Shown piece by piece: positions 1-9,438 of a DNA stretch of 64,000 bases. This DNA comes from Kineococcus xinjiangensis. GTDB taxonomy: Bacteria > Actinomycetota > Actinomycetes > Actinomycetales > Kineococcaceae. The notes beneath the pieces were generated by a model. That model ran no database searches, was not told where the DNA came from, and was given only the letters and a program-made list of their open reading frames with translations. The first letter of the stretch is position 1. Each line of letters begins with the position of its first letter. The position numbers were made by a program, and so were the translations under genes. Location of the stretch: NCBI RefSeq assembly GCF_002934625.1, contig NZ_PTJD01000008.1, forward strand, positions 62,001 to 126,000, in the 5' to 3' direction.

Positions 1-11
1 GGCGCGCCCGG

Positions 12-644
12 TCAGCCCTCGACGCCCTCCCCCGCACCGGGCGGGCCGACGTTGTACTCGGCCAGCGTCCAGCCCTCCCCGCGGCGGGTGAGCACCGCCC
101 AGTGGGCGTTGGCGAAGCCCGAGAAGACCGTCCACGAGTCCAGGGGCAGGCCCAGCAGCCGCAGGAGCGCGCCCTTGAGGGCGGCCCCGTGCGCGGCGAC
201 CACGAGGAGGCCCCCGTCGGGCGCCTCCTCGGCGTGCCGGCGGATCGCCTCGGCGGCACGGGCGGCCATCTCGCTGCGCCGCTCCCCACCGCCGATGCGC
301 ACGTCGTCGCCGCGGCGCCACGCGATCAGGTCGTCGGGCCAGCGCGCGGAGATCTCCTCGTGCGTCAGTCCCTGCCACTCCCCGGCGTGGACCTCGCGCA
401 GGGCGGGGTCCAGGGTCAGCGGCAGGGCCACGCGCTCGGTGAGGGCGCGGGCGGTGTCGGCGGCGCGGCGCAGGTCCGAGGCCACCACCGCGCTGGGGCG
501 CAGCAGCGCCAGCTCGGCGGCGGAGGCCGCCACCTGCCGGCGCCCGACCGCGTCGAGGTCGACGTCGAGCTGGCCCTGGAAGCGCCGCTCGGCGTTGAAG
601 GAGGTGCGCCCGTGCCGCCAGAGGACGAGCGTGGCTGCGCCCAC
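12..644 (-). CDS. Histidine phosphatase family protein (phosphoglycerate mutase-like)
   Basis: This 210-residue protein belongs to the histidine phosphatase (phosphoglycerate mutase-like) superfamily. The phosphohistidine motif RHG sits at residues 10-12 (WRHGRTSFN), the acidic residue at LREVHAGEWQGL, and the second histidine at VVAAHGAALKG. The reading frame stays open far upstream, but the RHG motif must lie about 10 residues from the N-terminus, so I place the start at GTG 644. That is five bases after the rsfS stop, and no clear ribosome binding site is visible, which suggests translational coupling. In actinobacteria a gene of this kind commonly follows nadD-rsfS; some members are glucosyl-3-phosphoglycerate phosphatases or other small-molecule phosphatases. 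The substrate cannot be read from the sequence. Confidence 0.88.
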   Translation of the reverse strand: MGAATLVLWRHGRTSFNAERRFQGQLDVDLDAVGRRQVAASAAELALLRPSAVVASDLRRAADTARALTERVALPLTLDPALREVHAGEWQGLTHEEISARWPDDLIAWRRGDDVRIGGGERRSEMAARAAEAIRRHAEEAPDGGLLVVAAHGAALKGALLRLLGLPLDSWTVFSGFANAHWAVLTRRGEGWTLAEYNVGPPGAGEGVEG

Positions 645-649
645 CGGGA

Positions 650-1042
650 TCAGGCGTCGCTGGTGACGCCGTCGGCCACCGGCTCGATGCTCGGCAGCTC
701 GATCGGCGGGCAGTCCTTCCAGAGGCGCTCCAGGGAGTAGTACTCCCGCTCCTCCGAGTGCTGGACGTGGATCACCACGTCGATGAAGTCGAGGAGGACC
801 CACCGGCCCTCGCGCTCGCCCTCCCGGCGCACGGGCTTGGCGCCCAGGCCCAGGAGGCGCTCCTCGACGGCGTCGGCGATGGTGCGGACCTGCCGCTCGT
901 TCGGGGCGGAGGCCAGCAGGAAGGCGTCGGTGATGTACAGCTGCTCCGACACGTCGAGGGCGATGACGTCGGTGGCGAGCTTGTCGGCGGCCGCGGCGGC
1001 GGCCTGCACGACCAGCTCGAGGGCACGCTCGGATGCGGGCAC
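650..1042 (-). CDS. rsfS: Ribosomal silencing factor RsfS
   Basis: This 130-residue protein is RsfS (Iojap/YbeB/C7orf30 family). RsfS binds ribosomal protein L14 on the 50S subunit and blocks subunit joining in starvation. Family sequence is visible throughout: the helical N-terminus, DVSEQLYITDAFLLASA, then GRWVLLDFIDVVIHV and EEREYYSLERLW. The chosen start is GTG 1042, which places the family's usual N-terminus at residue 1 and has a GAGGAG ribosome binding site just upstream; the open frame continues to 1627 without family similarity. It lies between nadD and the histidine phosphatase, the usual actinobacterial order. Confidence 0.95.
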   Translation of the reverse strand: MPASERALELVVQAAAAAADKLATDVIALDVSEQLYITDAFLLASAPNERQVRTIADAVEERLLGLGAKPVRREGEREGRWVLLDFIDVVIHVQHSEEREYYSLERLWKDCPPIELPSIEPVADGVTSDA

Positions 1043-1149
1043 GGAACTCCTCGGCACACGGCCCCGCGGGGCCGGACGGTCAGACACGATCGTCGACCAG
1101 TCTCCCACGTCCCCGGGGCGGTGGGCCGACCGCGACCGCCGGGGCCGGC

Positions 1150-1737
1150 TCAGGCGCCGCGCGGGTGGCGCGGGCTGTCGTAGAGGCCGTGCTTGGTGAT
1201 GTGCTGGACGACCCCGTCGGGCACCAGGTACCAGACGGGCAGCCCCTCCTGGACCCGGCGGCGGCAGTCCGTGGAGGAGATCGCCAGCGCGGGGACCTCC
1301 AGCAGGCTCACGCCCTCGGCGGGGAGGCCGTGGTCGCTGAGGGCGTGGCCGGGACGCGTCACGCCGACGAAGTGGGCGAGGTCCCACAGCTGCTCGGCGT
1401 CCTTCCACGACAGGATCTGCGCCAGCGCGTCCGCGCCGGTGATGAAGAACAGCTCCGCGTCCGGACGTTCCGCCGCGAGCTCCCGGAGGGTGTCGATCGT
1501 GTACGTCGGCCCGGGACGGTCGATGTCGAGGCGGCTCACCGTGAACTGCGGGTTCGAGGCGGTCGCGATGACGGTCATCAGGTAGCGGTGCTCCGCGGGC
1601 GCGATGTCCTCGCGCCCCTTCTGCCACGGCCTGCCGGTGGGCACGAAGACGACCTCGTCGAGGTCGTAGCGCGCCGCCACCTCGCTCGCGGCGACGAGGT
1701 GGCCGTGGTGGATCGGGTCGAAGGTCCCGCCCATCAC
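1150..1737 (-). CDS. nadD: Nicotinate-mononucleotide adenylyltransferase
   Basis: NadD joins nicotinate mononucleotide to AMP from ATP in NAD synthesis. The nucleotidyltransferase motif [11 protein letters not shown] is at the N-terminus and the second ATP-binding motif ISSTDCR lies near the C-terminus. The length, about 195 residues, is normal. The start is uncertain. ATG 1734 or GTG 1737 would remove the first beta strand (residues RLGV before MGGTFDP) that the fold needs, yet no ATG, GTG or TTG occurs in frame between there and the upstream gene's stop; only CTG codons are present (1743, 1749, 1806). The true N-terminus is probably a little upstream, at a rare start codon. Three 9-bp repeats lie in this upstream stretch. 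Confidence 0.9.
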   Translation of the reverse strand: MMGGTFDPIHHGHLVAASEVAARYDLDEVVFVPTGRPWQKGREDIAPAEHRYLMTVIATASNPQFTVSRLDIDRPGPTYTIDTLRELAAERPDAELFFITGADALAQILSWKDAEQLWDLAHFVGVTRPGHALSDHGLPAEGVSLLEVPALAISSTDCRRRVQEGLPVWYLVPDGVVQHITKHGLYDSPRHPRGA

Positions 1738-1764
1738 CCCCAGGCGCAGCGGGGGCGGGGGTGC

Positions 1765-1791
1765 GACGACCCCGACGACCCCGACGACCCC
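1765..1791. repeat. Three tandem copies of a 9-bp unit before nadD
   Basis: Three perfect copies of GACGACCCC (plus strand) lie just before nadD, between it and the preceding small membrane-protein gene. In the nadD frame they would read Val-Val-Gly three times. They fall in the only stretch that could hold the missing nadD start. Confidence 0.85.
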
Positions 1792-1802
1792 AGGGCCGTG
1801 GG

Positions 1803-1979
1803 TCAGTGCCGGGCTCCCATGTTGCGGAAGGCGAAGGTGATCAGCAGCAGGGCCATCAGGATGCAGAGCGCGATGACGCCGTACGCCAGCGCGGGCAGCG
1901 CCTCCTGGTGACCGGCGGCCGCGTTGATCGTGCTCGCCCCGTTCTCCTCCGCGTGGAACACGAGCGCCTGGATCGACAT
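1803..1979 (-). CDS. Small single-pass membrane protein, function unknown
   Basis: This 58-residue protein has a short polar N-terminal part ([14 protein letters not shown]) and one strongly hydrophobic segment at about residues 31-52, followed by FRNMGARH. It is probably a single-pass membrane protein with a basic C-terminal tail. ATG 1979 is preceded by GAGGGG at good spacing, which favours it over the longer open frame to 2075. It lies directly upstream of nadD on the same strand, and small membrane proteins of this shape are seen at that position in other actinobacteria. I do not recognise a function. Confidence 0.72.
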   Translation of the reverse strand: MSIQALVFHAEENGASTINAAAGHQEALPALAYGVIALCILMALLLITFAFRNMGARH

Positions 1980-2147
1980 GCTGGAACCCCTCGGGTGTGC
2001 TTCTCCACCTGCAGCAGACCGCTCCCGGACGGGTGCGGCGACCATCCAGTCTGGCACGCCCCGCCCCGTGGGCACGGACTGGTCCCCCGGGGACCGCGCC
2101 GGCGCGCCGCAGCACCGCCGCGCGCTCGCGGACGGCCCCGGGGCTGC

Positions 2148-2531
2148 TCACCAGGCGGCGATGTTCCCCACCGGCGAGACCGGGACGGGCAGGCGCTCCC
2201 GGCGCCGGGCGGCGTGCGTCGCGGGCGCGGCCTGGGAGGCGCGGTGCTCGATGGTGCCCCGGTCGAGGACCTCCAGCCCCACCGGACGCCAGCCCGGCAG
2301 GCCCGTGCTCGGCCGGTGCTCCCCCCAGAGGCGCAGCGCCAGCGCCGCGGCGTCGTCGAGCGTCTCCGCCTCGTCCCAGTAGCGCAGCTCCGCCCGGTCG
2401 GCGCAGTAGCGGATCGCGGAGATGAAGGGCCGCTCGAGCAGCAGCCGGTCCAGCGCCGCCCGCAGCTCGGACGGCTCCACCGGGTCCCCGGCGACCGTGA
2501 GGGTCACCGACCACAGCTGCATGTCGGTCAT
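2148..2531 (-). CDS. Conserved hypothetical protein, 127 aa
   Basis: The protein has 127 residues, with no signal peptide or membrane segment. It opens [16 protein letters not shown], contains a helix-like region [16 protein letters not shown], and then [24 protein letters not shown]; the C-terminal 30 residues are basic. The alternation of strand and helix suggests a small alpha/beta fold, but I do not recognise a function. ATG 2531 has an AGGTGG ribosome binding site about nine bases upstream and is preferred to the longer open frame. It sits between proB and the nadD group, where many actinobacteria carry proA. Confidence 0.7.
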   Translation of the reverse strand: MTDMQLWSVTLTVAGDPVEPSELRAALDRLLLERPFISAIRYCADRAELRYWDEAETLDDAAALALRLWGEHRPSTGLPGWRPVGLEVLDRGTIEHRASQAAPATHAARRRERLPVPVSPVGNIAAW

Positions 2532-2605
2532 AGCGGTACCACCTGCGCCACCCGTTCGTCGGTCGCCGTTCTCGCCCCCACGTCTCACGTCCCGCATCCC
2601 CGCGC

Positions 2606-3781
2606 TCAGCGCGGCGCCGCTCCTCCACCGGGGAGGAGCACCAGGTGGTCGCGATGCACGACCTCCCGCTCGTAGCCCGGGCCCCACTCCCCCGCCAGGT
2701 CGCGGGTCGTGCGCCCGAGCATCGCCGGCAGCTCCTCCGACGAGTAGTTCACCAGTCCGCGGGCGAGCGCGTGACCGTTTCCGTCCACGAGGTCGACGGG
2801 ATCACCCGCCCGGAAGTCGCCGTGGACGGCGGTCAGGCCCGCGGGCAGCAGGGACGAGCGCCGATCCAGCACCGCCCGCACCGCGCCCTCGTCCAGCTGC
2901 AGGCGCCCGGCCGGTGCCGCGGCGTGAGCCAGCCAGAGCATGCGGGAGCTGCGCCGGCGGCCCCGGCTGCCCGGCGGCACCGGGAACCAGGTGCCGACGT
3001 CCGAGCCGGCCAGGGCCTCCGCGGCGAGGGCGGCGGAGGTCACGAGCGTCGGCACGCCCGCCGAGACCGCGATGTGCGCGGCCTGGACCTTGGTGGTCAT
3101 GCCGCCCGTGCCGACACCGCTGCCCGTGCTGCCGATGCGCACCCCGTCCAGGTCGTCGGGGCCGAGGACCTGCGGGATGCGCCGGGCCCCGGGCCGCTGC
3201 GGCGGGGCGTCGTAGAGGGCGTCGACGTCGGAGAGCAGCACGAGGGCGTCCGCCCGGACGAGGTGCGCCACCAGGGCGGCGAGGCGGTCGTTGTCCCCGA
3301 AGCGGATCTCGTGGGTGGCGACGGTGTCGTTCTCGTTGACCACCGGCACGACCCCCAGCGCGAGCAGCCGGTCCAGGGTGCGCTGCGCGTTGCCGTAGTG
3401 GCTGCGTCGCACCACGTCGTCGGCGGTCAGCAGAACCTGTCCCACGGTCAGCCCCGCGGCCGCGAAGGCCGCGGTGTAGCGGGCGAGCAGCAGCCCCTGC
3501 CCGACGCTGGCCGCCGCCTGCTGGCTGGCGAGGTCGCGGGGCCGGCGCTCGAGCCCGAGCGGGGCCAGGCCGGCCGCGATGGCACCGGAGGAGACGAGCA
3601 CGACCTCACGGCCGGCGGTGCGGCGCTCGGCGAGGACGGCCACCAGGGCCTCCAGCCGGGGGTCGTCGATGCCGCCCTGAGCCGTGGTCAGCGAGGAGGA
3701 CCCGATCTTCACGACGACCCGGGCGGCGGTGCGGAGGTGCTCCCTGCCCGAGGCGCCGGGCCGGTGGGCGGGCTCGTTCAC
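2606..3781 (-). CDS. proB: Glutamate 5-kinase
   Basis: ProB phosphorylates glutamate in the first step of proline synthesis. The amino-acid kinase domain covers about residues 20-260, with [11 protein letters not shown] at 22-32, [11 protein letters not shown] at 61-71, VNENDTV at 148-154 and [10 protein letters not shown] at 226-235. A C-terminal PUA domain covers about residues 290-385, so this is the long form of 391 residues. GTG 3781 overlaps the obg stop codon by four bases (GTGA), indicating coupled translation. The usual partner proA is not downstream; two small genes and nadD follow instead. Confidence 0.96.
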   Translation of the reverse strand: MNEPAHRPGASGREHLRTAARVVVKIGSSSLTTAQGGIDDPRLEALVAVLAERRTAGREVVLVSSGAIAAGLAPLGLERRPRDLASQQAAASVGQGLLLARYTAAFAAAGLTVGQVLLTADDVVRRSHYGNAQRTLDRLLALGVVPVVNENDTVATHEIRFGDNDRLAALVAHLVRADALVLLSDVDALYDAPPQRPGARRIPQVLGPDDLDGVRIGSTGSGVGTGGMTTKVQAAHIAVSAGVPTLVTSAALAAEALAGSDVGTWFPVPPGSRGRRRSSRMLWLAHAAAPAGRLQLDEGAVRAVLDRRSSLLPAGLTAVHGDFRAGDPVDLVDGNGHALARGLVNYSSEELPAMLGRTTRDLAGEWGPGYEREVVHRDHLVLLPGGGAAPR

Positions 3782-5337
3782 GGCGCCGGGTCCGCGGCCT
3801 CGTCGCCCTCGCGGCCGGCGCCCGCCCCCTCCTCGTCGTCGCCGGGGGTGGCCCAGTGCCCGGCGCGCCGCTCCGCGTCCAGCTCGGCGCGGGCGGCCGC
3901 CTTCGACGCCCGGCGCTCGCGCTCGTGCTCGCGCTTGGTCGCACGGGTGGGGCGCAACTGGTCCTCCAGCCGCAGGTCGCTGCCGCGCTGGCCGAGCACC
4001 TCGGCGCCGGAGACGAGGGTGGGCTCCCAGTCGAAGACGACCGCGTCGGGGCCGCCGCCGATGACGACCTCGGCGCCGGCGACCGCCCCGGCCTGGAACA
4101 GGGCGTCCTCCACACCGGCGCGCGCGAGGCGGTCCGCGAGGTAACCGACGGCCTCGTCGTTGGAGAAGTCCGTCTGGCGGACCCAGCGCTCCGGCTTGCC
4201 GCCGCGGACGACGAAGCGCTCGCCGTCCTCGGTCTCCTGGCGGGTGACGGTGAAGCCCTCGTCGTCCACCGCCTTCGGGCGCAGCACGACGCGCGTGGGC
4301 TCGGCGGCGGGGGCTGCGGCGCGTGCCTCGGCGACGAGCCCGGCCATCGCGAAGGTGAGCTCGCGCAGACCCGCGTGGGACACCGCGGAGACGAGGAAGA
4401 CGGGCGCGCCGGTGGCCTCCAGCTCCGGCCGCACGATGTCGGCCATGTCCCGGGCGTCGGGCACGTCGGCCTTGTTGATGACGATGAGCCGGGGCCGGTC
4501 CACGAGGGGGACGGCGTCCTCGCCGACGCTGTAGGCCGCCAGTTCGGCCTCGATGACGCGCAGGTCGCTCACCGGGTCCCGCTCGCTCTCCAGCGCCGCG
4601 CCGTCGAGGACGTGCACGAGGACGGAGCAACGCTCGACGTGGCGGAGGAACTCCAGGCCGAGGCCGCGACCGCGGCTGGCGCCGGGGATGAGGCCGGGGA
4701 CGTCGGCGACGGTGAAGCGGACGTCGCCGGCCTCCACGACCCCGAGGTTCGGCACGAGCGTGGTGAAGGGGTAGTCCGCGATCTTGGGGCGGGCCGCGGA
4801 GATGGCCGCGATGAGACTGGACTTGCCGGCGCTGGGGTAGCCCACGAGGGCGACGTCGGCGACGGTCTTGAGCTCCAGGACGACGTCGCCCTGCTCACCC
4901 GGCTCGCCGAGCAGCGCGAAGCCGGGGGCCTTGCGCCGCGGGGACGCCAGGGCCGCGTTGCCGAGGCCGCCGCGCCCGCCCTCCGCCACGACGAAGCGGG
5001 TGCCCACGCCGATCATGTCGGCGAGGACCTCCCCGTCGGTGCTGAGCACGACGGTGCCGTCGGGGACGGGGACCACGAGGTCGGCGCCGTCCGCGCCGTT
5101 GCGGTGGCTGCCCATGCCGAAGCGACCGCTGCCGGCCCGCCGGTGAGGACGGTGGTGGTGGTCGAGCAGCGTGGTCGTCTGCGGGTCCACCTCGAGGATG
5201 ACGCTGCCGCCGCGACCGCCGTTGCCGCCGTCCGGGCCGCCGAGGGGCTTGAACTTCTCGCGGTGGACGGAGGCGCAGCCGTTGCCCCCGTCACCGCCGG
5301 CGACGTGCAGGACGACGCGGTCGACGAAGGACGTCAT
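3778..5337 (-). CDS. obg: Obg family GTPase (CgtA)
   Basis: Obg is a 50S-associated GTPase involved in ribosome assembly and the stringent response. The 519-residue protein shows the glycine-rich Obg fold at 1-158 ([19 protein letters not shown]), the G domain with P-loop GYPSAGKS at 166-173, DVPGL at 212-216 and NKAD at 288-291, and the actinobacterial C-terminal OCT domain at about 350-440. The last 75 residues are charged and variable. It follows rplU-rpmA in the classic order, and proB overlaps its stop codon by four bases. Confidence 0.97.
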   Translation of the reverse strand: MTSFVDRVVLHVAGGDGGNGCASVHREKFKPLGGPDGGNGGRGGSVILEVDPQTTTLLDHHHRPHRRAGSGRFGMGSHRNGADGADLVVPVPDGTVVLSTDGEVLADMIGVGTRFVVAEGGRGGLGNAALASPRRKAPGFALLGEPGEQGDVVLELKTVADVALVGYPSAGKSSLIAAISAARPKIADYPFTTLVPNLGVVEAGDVRFTVADVPGLIPGASRGRGLGLEFLRHVERCSVLVHVLDGAALESERDPVSDLRVIEAELAAYSVGEDAVPLVDRPRLIVINKADVPDARDMADIVRPELEATGAPVFLVSAVSHAGLRELTFAMAGLVAEARAAAPAAEPTRVVLRPKAVDDEGFTVTRQETEDGERFVVRGGKPERWVRQTDFSNDEAVGYLADRLARAGVEDALFQAGAVAGAEVVIGGGPDAVVFDWEPTLVSGAEVLGQRGSDLRLEDQLRPTRATKREHERERRASKAAARAELDAERRAGHWATPGDDEEGAGAGREGDEAADPAP

Positions 5338-5461
5338 GGGTAACTCCCGAGGCAGGGACGCCCTCGCCGCGGTGGGCGGCTGGGTCGCCGGGTGTGCTGT
5401 GCGCGCGGACCGCGCGCCGAGTGCTGGTCGTGCGGGACCGTCGGGGCCCCGTGGACGACGA

Positions 5462-5491
5462 AGGGGCGGGCCGGTGGTCCGGCCCGCCCCT
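5462..5491 (-). terminator. Hairpin between rpmA and obg
   Basis: A perfect 13-bp stem (AGGGGCGGGCCGG with its complement) closes a four-base loop, 36 bases after the rpmA stop. There is no T-run. It may end or attenuate transcription from rplU-rpmA before obg. Confidence 0.6.
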
Positions 5492-5527
5492 CCCCGTCAT
5501 GCGACGGACGTCATGCAGAGGTGGTGC

Positions 5528-5785
5528 TCACTCGCCCGCGGAGACGATGTTGACGACCTTGCGGCCGCGACGGGTGCCGAACTGCACCGCGCCGGCCACG
5601 AGGGCGAACAGGGTGTCGTCGCCGCCGCGTCCCACACCCGCACCGGGGTGGAAGTGGGTGCCGCGCTGGCGGACCAGGATCTCGCCGGCGTTCACCTCCT
5701 GACCGCCGAAGCGCTTCACGCCCAGGCGCTGAGCGTTGGAGTCACGACCGTTGCGCGAGGAGCTCGCGCCCTTCTTGTGTGCCAT
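5528..5785 (-). CDS. rpmA: 50S ribosomal protein L27
   Basis: bL27 is an 85-residue 50S protein whose N-terminus reaches toward the peptidyl-transferase centre. The family sequence is complete: [16 protein letters not shown], then [10 protein letters not shown] and [15 protein letters not shown]. There is no N-terminal pre-sequence of the Firmicute type. It lies 10 bases after rplU and shares its promoter. Confidence 0.98.
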   Translation of the reverse strand: MAHKKGASSSRNGRDSNAQRLGVKRFGGQEVNAGEILVRQRGTHFHPGAGVGRGGDDTLFALVAGAVQFGTRRGRKVVNIVSAGE

Positions 5786-5795
5786 GAGTCTGTCG

Positions 5796-6104
5796 TCACT
5801 CCCCGATGCCGGTGACCTTGATGCGGGTCAGCTTCTGGCGGTGGCCCTGCCGCTTGCGGTAGCCGGTCTTGTTCTTGTACTTGAGGATGGTGATCTTGGG
5901 GCCCTTGGCCTCTTCGACCACCTCGGCGCGGACCTTGACGCTGGCCAGGGCCCCGGCGTCGCTGGTCACCGTGGTGCCGTCGACGAGGAGCAGGGGCTGC
6001 AGCTCGAGGGTCGCGCCCTTCTCACCGGACACGCGGTCGATGATCAGCATGTCGCCGACCGAGACCTTCTCCTGCCGGCCACCGGCGCGGACGATCGCGT
6101 ACAC
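5796..6104 (-). CDS. rplU: 50S ribosomal protein L21
   Basis: bL21 is a 102-residue 50S protein that binds 23S rRNA. Family sequence [18 protein letters not shown] starts the protein, and the basic motif [15 protein letters not shown] is near the C-terminus. It is the first gene of the rplU-rpmA-obg-proB group and has a strong promoter about 110 bases upstream; the leader between them is long enough for feedback control, but I cannot identify a known leader fold. Confidence 0.98.
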   Translation of the reverse strand: MYAIVRAGGRQEKVSVGDMLIIDRVSGEKGATLELQPLLLVDGTTVTSDAGALASVKVRAEVVEEAKGPKITILKYKNKTGYRKRQGHRQKLTRIKVTGIGE

Positions 6105-6212
6105 AACGAACCCGTTTCTCTCGACGAACCATCTGGTGGTGCTGAGCTCATCTGGTCCAGCCCGCCGACACCAGCAGGGCGGAAGGGCGCGATGTGGACG
6201 CGCCAGGGGACA

Positions 6213-6242
6213 ACATTACGGAGGCGGGAGAGGCCGGGTCAA
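6213..6242 (-). promoter_or_regulatory. Sigma-A type promoter for rplU-rpmA
   Basis: On the minus strand, TTGACC (6242-6237) and TAATGT (6218-6213) are separated by 18 bases. Transcription would start near 6206, leaving a leader of about 100 bases before rplU. This is a close match to the housekeeping consensus. Confidence 0.65.
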
Positions 6243-6264
6243 ACCGGCCCCTCCCACCACCGGG

Positions 6265-9200
6265 TCAGTGCACCGGCGGCCGGGGCACGGGGCGCGTGTC
6301 GGCGCCCGCGGCGACCGGCACCGCATCCGCCGTGCGCGCCGCCGAGCCCGCGGAACCGCCCCGTCCGCGCCGGCCCGTGGAACCGCTCGTGCCGCCGGCG
6401 GCCGGTGCCCCCGCGGCAGGAGGCGTCGACGACCCCGAGCGCTTCTCCACGGGCTCGTCGTGCAGGACCACGCCCCGCCCCGCGCACGCCTCGCAGGTCT
6501 CGCTGAAGGCCTCCAGCAGCCCCTGACCGGCCCGCTTGCGGGTCATCTGCACCAGGCCCAGGGAGGTGACCTCCGCCACCTGGTGCTTGGTCCGGTCGCG
6601 CCCCAGGCACTCGGTGAGCCTGCGCAGGACGAGGTCCCGGTTCGTCTCGAGCACCATGTCGATGAAGTCGATGACGATGATGCCGCCGACGTCGCGCAGG
6701 CGGAGCTGCCGGACGACCTCCTCGGCCGCCTCGAGGTTGTTGCGGGTGACGGTCTCCTCGAGGTTGCCGCCCGAACCGGTGAACTTCCCCGTGTTGACGT
6801 CGATGACCGTCATGGCCTCGGTGCGGTCGATGACGAGAGAGCCGCCCGAGGGCAGGTAGACCTTGCGGTCGAGCGCCTTGGCGAGCTGCTCGTCGATGCG
6901 GTGGGCGGCGAAGACGTCCTCCTCCTCCTCCCAGACGCGCACGCGGGGCAGCAGGTCCGGGGCGACGGACTGCACGTACTCGCGAACGGTCTGCGAGGCC
7001 TGGTCGCCGGAGACGATGAGGGAGCTGAAGTCCTCGTTGAAGACGTCGCGCACGACGCGCACGGTGAGGTCGGGCTCCCCGTGCAGCAGGGCGGGCGCGC
7101 TGCCGGAGCTCTTCGCCTGGATCTGCTCCCACCGGGCCTGCAGGCGCTCGACGTCGCCCGCCAGCTCCTCCTCGCTGATGCCCTCCGCCGCGGTGCGCAC
7201 GATGACGCCGGCCCCCTCGGGCACGACCTTCTTCAGCACCTTCTTCAGGCGGGCGCGCTCGGTGTCGGGCAGCTTGCGGCTGATGCCGGTCATGGAACCG
7301 CGCGGGACGTACACGAGGTAGCGCCCGGGGAGGGAGATCTGGCTGGTGAGCCGCGCCCCCTTGTGCCCGACCGGGTCCTTGGTGACCTGCACGAGCACGC
7401 TGTCGCCGGACTTCAGCGCCACCTCGATGCGCTTGGGCTGGCCCTCCAGCCCGGCGGCGTCCCAGTTGACCTCACCGGCGTAGAGCACGGCGTTGCGGCC
7501 CTTGCCGACGTCGACGAACGCCGCCTCCATGCTGGGGAGGACGTTCTGCACGCGGCCGAGGTAGACGTTGCCGACCATGCTCGTCTGCGTCTGACGGGCG
7601 ACGTAGTGCTCCACGAGCAGCCCGTCCTCGAGCACGCCGATCTGGGTGCGCCCCTCGCGCTCGCGCACGACCATGACCCGCTCGACGCTCTCACGCCGGG
7701 CGAGGAACTCCGCCTCGGTCAGGATGGTCCGGCGACGGCCGGCCTCCCGGCCCTCACGGCGGCGCTGCTTCTTCGCCTCCAGGCGGGTGGAGCCCTTGAG
7801 CGCAGTGATCTCGTCCTCGCCGGTGCGGGCGGCGCGGCGGGGCTCCCGCACCCTGACGACGGTGTTCGGGGGGTCGTCCGGGCTCGGCTCGTCACCGGCG
7901 TCGCCGCCGCCACGGCGACGGCGACGGCGGCGACGGCGGCTGGAGCCGCCCTCCGCACCCGCGTCGGAGGAGTCGTCGGCAGACTCCTCCTCGGCGTCGT
8001 CACCGCTGTCGTCGGTGTCCTCCGCGGTCTCCTCGGCCTCGCCGGCGGAATCGTCGCGGCCGCGACCGCGGCGACGGCGCCGGGAGCTGCGGGACCCGCT
8101 CTCGCGCGCCTCCTCCTCGGGGGCCTCCTCGGACTCGTCGTCGGCGAGGGCCTCGTCCGCACGCACGTCGTCGGCGAGGGCGTCGTCGGTGACGGCCTCC
8201 TCGCCGCCGTCGTCACCGCTCTCGTCGGTGTCGTTCTCGCGCAGGCGGCTGCGGCGGCCGCGCCCGCCGCGGCGACGGCGACGGCGGGGCGCGTCCTCGC
8301 TGTCGTCGACGTCCACCTCGTCGAGCTCGGTGGCGTCGAGGTCGAGGGCCTCGTCCTCGGCCTCGTCGGGCTCCTCCGCCACGGCGACCGAGGGCGGGCC
8401 CGCGGGGGACGAGGCCCGGCGGCTGCGCCGGGGAGCGCGCTCGGGCTCGGGGGCCTGGAAGAAGAGAGCGGTGGCGCGGGCGGCCGGGGGGAGCCCGGCC
8501 AGCGGGTCCTCCTCCTCGACGGGCTCGGAGTCCTCCTGCGCGTCGCCGGAAGCGGGCGGCTGCCCGCTCGTGCGCGAGGAGGCGGCCAGCGCGGCGAGCT
8601 CCTCGACGAGTTCCACGGCCGCCTCGGGCTGCACCGCCGCGGGGGCGTCTGCGGGGGTCGCCACCTCGGCCGCAGCCTCGGGCTCGGACGCCACCTCCGG
8701 CTCGGCGGGGGTGGCGACCTCGGCAGGCGTCACCGCCTCGGCCGACGACTGCTCCGGGCCCGCGTCGGGTGCTGCGCCGGTGTCCCCGGCGGGGGCGTCC
8801 TCGGCCGGCGCGGGGGCGGCGGTCTTGCGGGTGGCCCGCCGGGCGCGCGTGCGCGTGCGCGGCGCCTTCTCCGCGGGCTGGGGCTCCTCGGCCGCCTGCT
8901 CCGGTGCGCCCACCTCGGGCGACGCGGGCGCCTCGGCGACGGGTTCCGCCTCGGCGGTGGGCTGCGCCGCGGCGGGGGCGGGCGCCGGCTCCTCGACCGC
9001 GGCGGGCGCGCTCTCGGGCTGCTCCTCGGCGGGCGCGGGCGCGGAGGTCTTCTTGGTGGCCCGGCGGGAGCGGCGCCTGGGGGCAGGGGCCTCCCCTGCG
9101 TCCGAGGCGTCCCCTGCGTCCGGAGCCTGCGCCGCCTCCGGGGAGGCTGCCGCCTCGGGGACGGCCGCGCTCTCGGGCTGCTGGGCCGCCGCGACGGGGG

Positions 9201-9438
9201 ACGGTGCGCTCTCGGGTCGCTCCCCGGCCGTCACGGTCGCGGGGTCGGCAGCGGTGCTGCTCGTGCCGTCGGCGCCCGTCGGGCCCGTGCCGTCGGTCTC
9301 GCCGACCGGCGGTCCGGCGGGCCGGCTGGCGGCGCGGCGGCGCCGGGGGCGGGTGGGGGCGGCGTCGTCCCCCGCACCGCCCTGCAGCGCCTCGGTCCGA
9401 TCCTCGCCCTGGGTCCCGCTCTGAGGGTCCTGCTGCAT
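6265..9438 (-). CDS. rne: Ribonuclease E/G with a long acidic/arginine-rich N-terminal extension
   Basis: This 1057-residue protein is an RNase E/G family endoribonuclease for rRNA processing and mRNA decay. The C-terminal half is the catalytic core: S1 domain from about residue 615 (VGNVYLGRVQNVLPSMEAAF), metal-binding DVNTGKF near 880 and VIDFIDM near 922, and the zinc-link CEAC near 980. The first 600 residues are low-complexity Ala/Glu/Pro sequence with two imperfect repeats (ATKKTSAPAPAEE, ATRKTAAPAPAED) and three arginine-rich patches, probably disordered RNA- or partner-binding regions as in other actinobacterial RNase E proteins. ATG 9438 has a GGGAGAA ribosome binding site; ATG 9537 has none. 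Confidence 0.93.
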   Translation of the reverse strand: MQQDPQSGTQGEDRTEALQGGAGDDAAPTRPRRRRAASRPAGPPVGETDGTGPTGADGTSSTAADPATVTAGERPESAPSPVAAAQQPESAAVPEAAASPEAAQAPDAGDASDAGEAPAPRRRSRRATKKTSAPAPAEEQPESAPAAVEEPAPAPAAAQPTAEAEPVAEAPASPEVGAPEQAAEEPQPAEKAPRTRTRARRATRKTAAPAPAEDAPAGDTGAAPDAGPEQSSAEAVTPAEVATPAEPEVASEPEAAAEVATPADAPAAVQPEAAVELVEELAALAASSRTSGQPPASGDAQEDSEPVEEEDPLAGLPPAARATALFFQAPEPERAPRRSRRASSPAGPPSVAVAEEPDEAEDEALDLDATELDEVDVDDSEDAPRRRRRRGGRGRRSRLRENDTDESGDDGGEEAVTDDALADDVRADEALADDESEEAPEEEARESGSRSSRRRRRGRGRDDSAGEAEETAEDTDDSGDDAEEESADDSSDAGAEGGSSRRRRRRRRRGGGDAGDEPSPDDPPNTVVRVREPRRAARTGEDEITALKGSTRLEAKKQRRREGREAGRRRTILTEAEFLARRESVERVMVVREREGRTQIGVLEDGLLVEHYVARQTQTSMVGNVYLGRVQNVLPSMEAAFVDVGKGRNAVLYAGEVNWDAAGLEGQPKRIEVALKSGDSVLVQVTKDPVGHKGARLTSQISLPGRYLVYVPRGSMTGISRKLPDTERARLKKVLKKVVPEGAGVIVRTAAEGISEEELAGDVERLQARWEQIQAKSSGSAPALLHGEPDLTVRVVRDVFNEDFSSLIVSGDQASQTVREYVQSVAPDLLPRVRVWEEEEDVFAAHRIDEQLAKALDRKVYLPSGGSLVIDRTEAMTVIDVNTGKFTGSGGNLEETVTRNNLEAAEEVVRQLRLRDVGGIIVIDFIDMVLETNRDLVLRRLTECLGRDRTKHQVAEVTSLGLVQMTRKRAGQGLLEAFSETCEACAGRGVVLHDEPVEKRSGSSTPPAAGAPAAGGTSGSTGRRGRGGSAGSAARTADAVPVAAGADTRPVPRPPVH

